DNA of 5,102 bases from an uncultured Clostridia bacterium (lineage in GTDB: Bacteria > Bacillota > Clostridia > Oscillospirales > Acutalibacteraceae): positions 1 to 5,102 of the forward strand of contig CAMJHU010000189.1 of NCBI GenBank assembly GCA_946405565.1, read 5' to 3'. A program made the position numbers and the translations under genes. The notes under the pieces were generated by a model. That model was given only the letters and a program-made list of their open reading frames with translations, was not told the DNA's origin and did no database searches. Below, in pieces: positions 5,002 to 5,102 of this stretch (the stretch's first letter is position 1; every line of letters starts with the position of its first letter).

Positions 5002-5019
5002 TTCTGGGGAATTTGTCTA
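4991..5019 (-). promoter_or_regulatory. minus-strand sigma-A promoter of the candidate antisense RNA
   Basis: -35 TAGACA (5019-5014), a 17-bp spacer, and -10 TATAAT (4996-4991). It has optimal spacing and one -35 mismatch to consensus. No intact gene lies downstream on this strand before the terminator at 4898-4952, which points to a small RNA. Confidence 0.65.
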
Positions 5020-5025
5020 TTGACA

Positions 5026-5035
5026 TTGTATACAA
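5026..5035. repeat. 10-bp perfect palindrome at the right edge
   Basis: TTGTATACAA, directly after a TTGACA hexamer (5020-5025) on the plus strand. The nearest -10-like sequence (CACTAT, 5045-5050) is 19 bases away, so a plus-strand promoter is doubtful. The palindrome lies 6 bases upstream of the -35 of the minus-strand promoter and could be a regulator site. I see no supported gene in 5036-5102. Confidence 0.3.
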
Positions 5036-5102
5036 ACATTATGCCACTATAGCAATCCAAATAATCAGCAAGACACAAAGCACGACTTAAACCAGCCCAT
5101 GC

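Noticed and set aside
4849..5052. Frame that stays open for 67 codons after the Fic TAA, in the same phase
   Set aside because: No start codon near its beginning, and it runs through hairpin arms and a promoter; the Fic winged-helix domain already ends normally at its stop.
4992..5102. Minus-strand open frame entering from the right edge and ending at 4994-4992
   Set aside because: It overlaps the minus-strand promoter, resembles no family I know, and about 36 open codons are expected by chance. More sequence to the right would settle it.
1..5102. CRISPR array, tRNA, rRNA or riboswitch
   Set aside because: No regularly spaced repeats, cloverleaf-type sequence or known aptamer pattern was seen on either strand.

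Overview
The window looks like an accessory, rearranged stretch of a low-to-moderate GC Bacillota chromosome, most likely a spore-forming Clostridia. The support is the near-consensus sigma-A promoters (TATAAT -10 boxes, several with an extended TG), an AAGGAGG ribosome site, an IS1634-type transposase of the clostridial kind, and a fragment of a CotJC-like manganese catalase. The species cannot be named from this sequence.

Layout, left to right. (1) Positions 1-905, minus strand: the first 301 residues of a COG1672-type P-loop ATPase; its C-terminal part lies beyond the left edge. (2) Positions 948-3197: a complete insertion sequence (about 1013-3132) flanked by identical 65-bp direct repeats. 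It carries one full-length 629-aa DDE transposase, terminal inverted repeats, a hairpin near each end, and a pair of symmetric subterminal repeats. Long, variable target duplications are an established property of IS1634-family elements. (3) Positions 3198-3608: two gene remnants lying back to back, a doubly truncated manganese-catalase piece on the minus strand and an unrecognised C-terminal-looking piece on the plus strand. (4) Positions 3640-4848: an inverted repeat, a clear promoter and ribosome site, and a 360-aa solitary Fic-domain protein with an N-terminal inhibitory motif and a C-terminal winged helix. (5) Positions 4849-5102: no intact gene, but a ribosome site with a 7-codon stub, a large hairpin whose T-tract faces the minus strand, and a strong minus-strand promoter. 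Together these look like a decayed type I toxin/antisense-RNA locus.

How the parts interact. The ATPase promoter lies entirely inside the 65-bp repeat. The insertion therefore left the ATPase promoter intact and made a second copy that points into the right end of the IS, where a bidirectional terminator should stop it before the transposase. The ATPase, the IS and the Fic gene show no sign of forming one pathway; they read as neighbours in a region shaped by insertions and deletions. The most unusual protein-level feature is that the Fic motif has tyrosine (Tyr196) where the catalytic histidine is expected. I found no convincing new multi-gene system.
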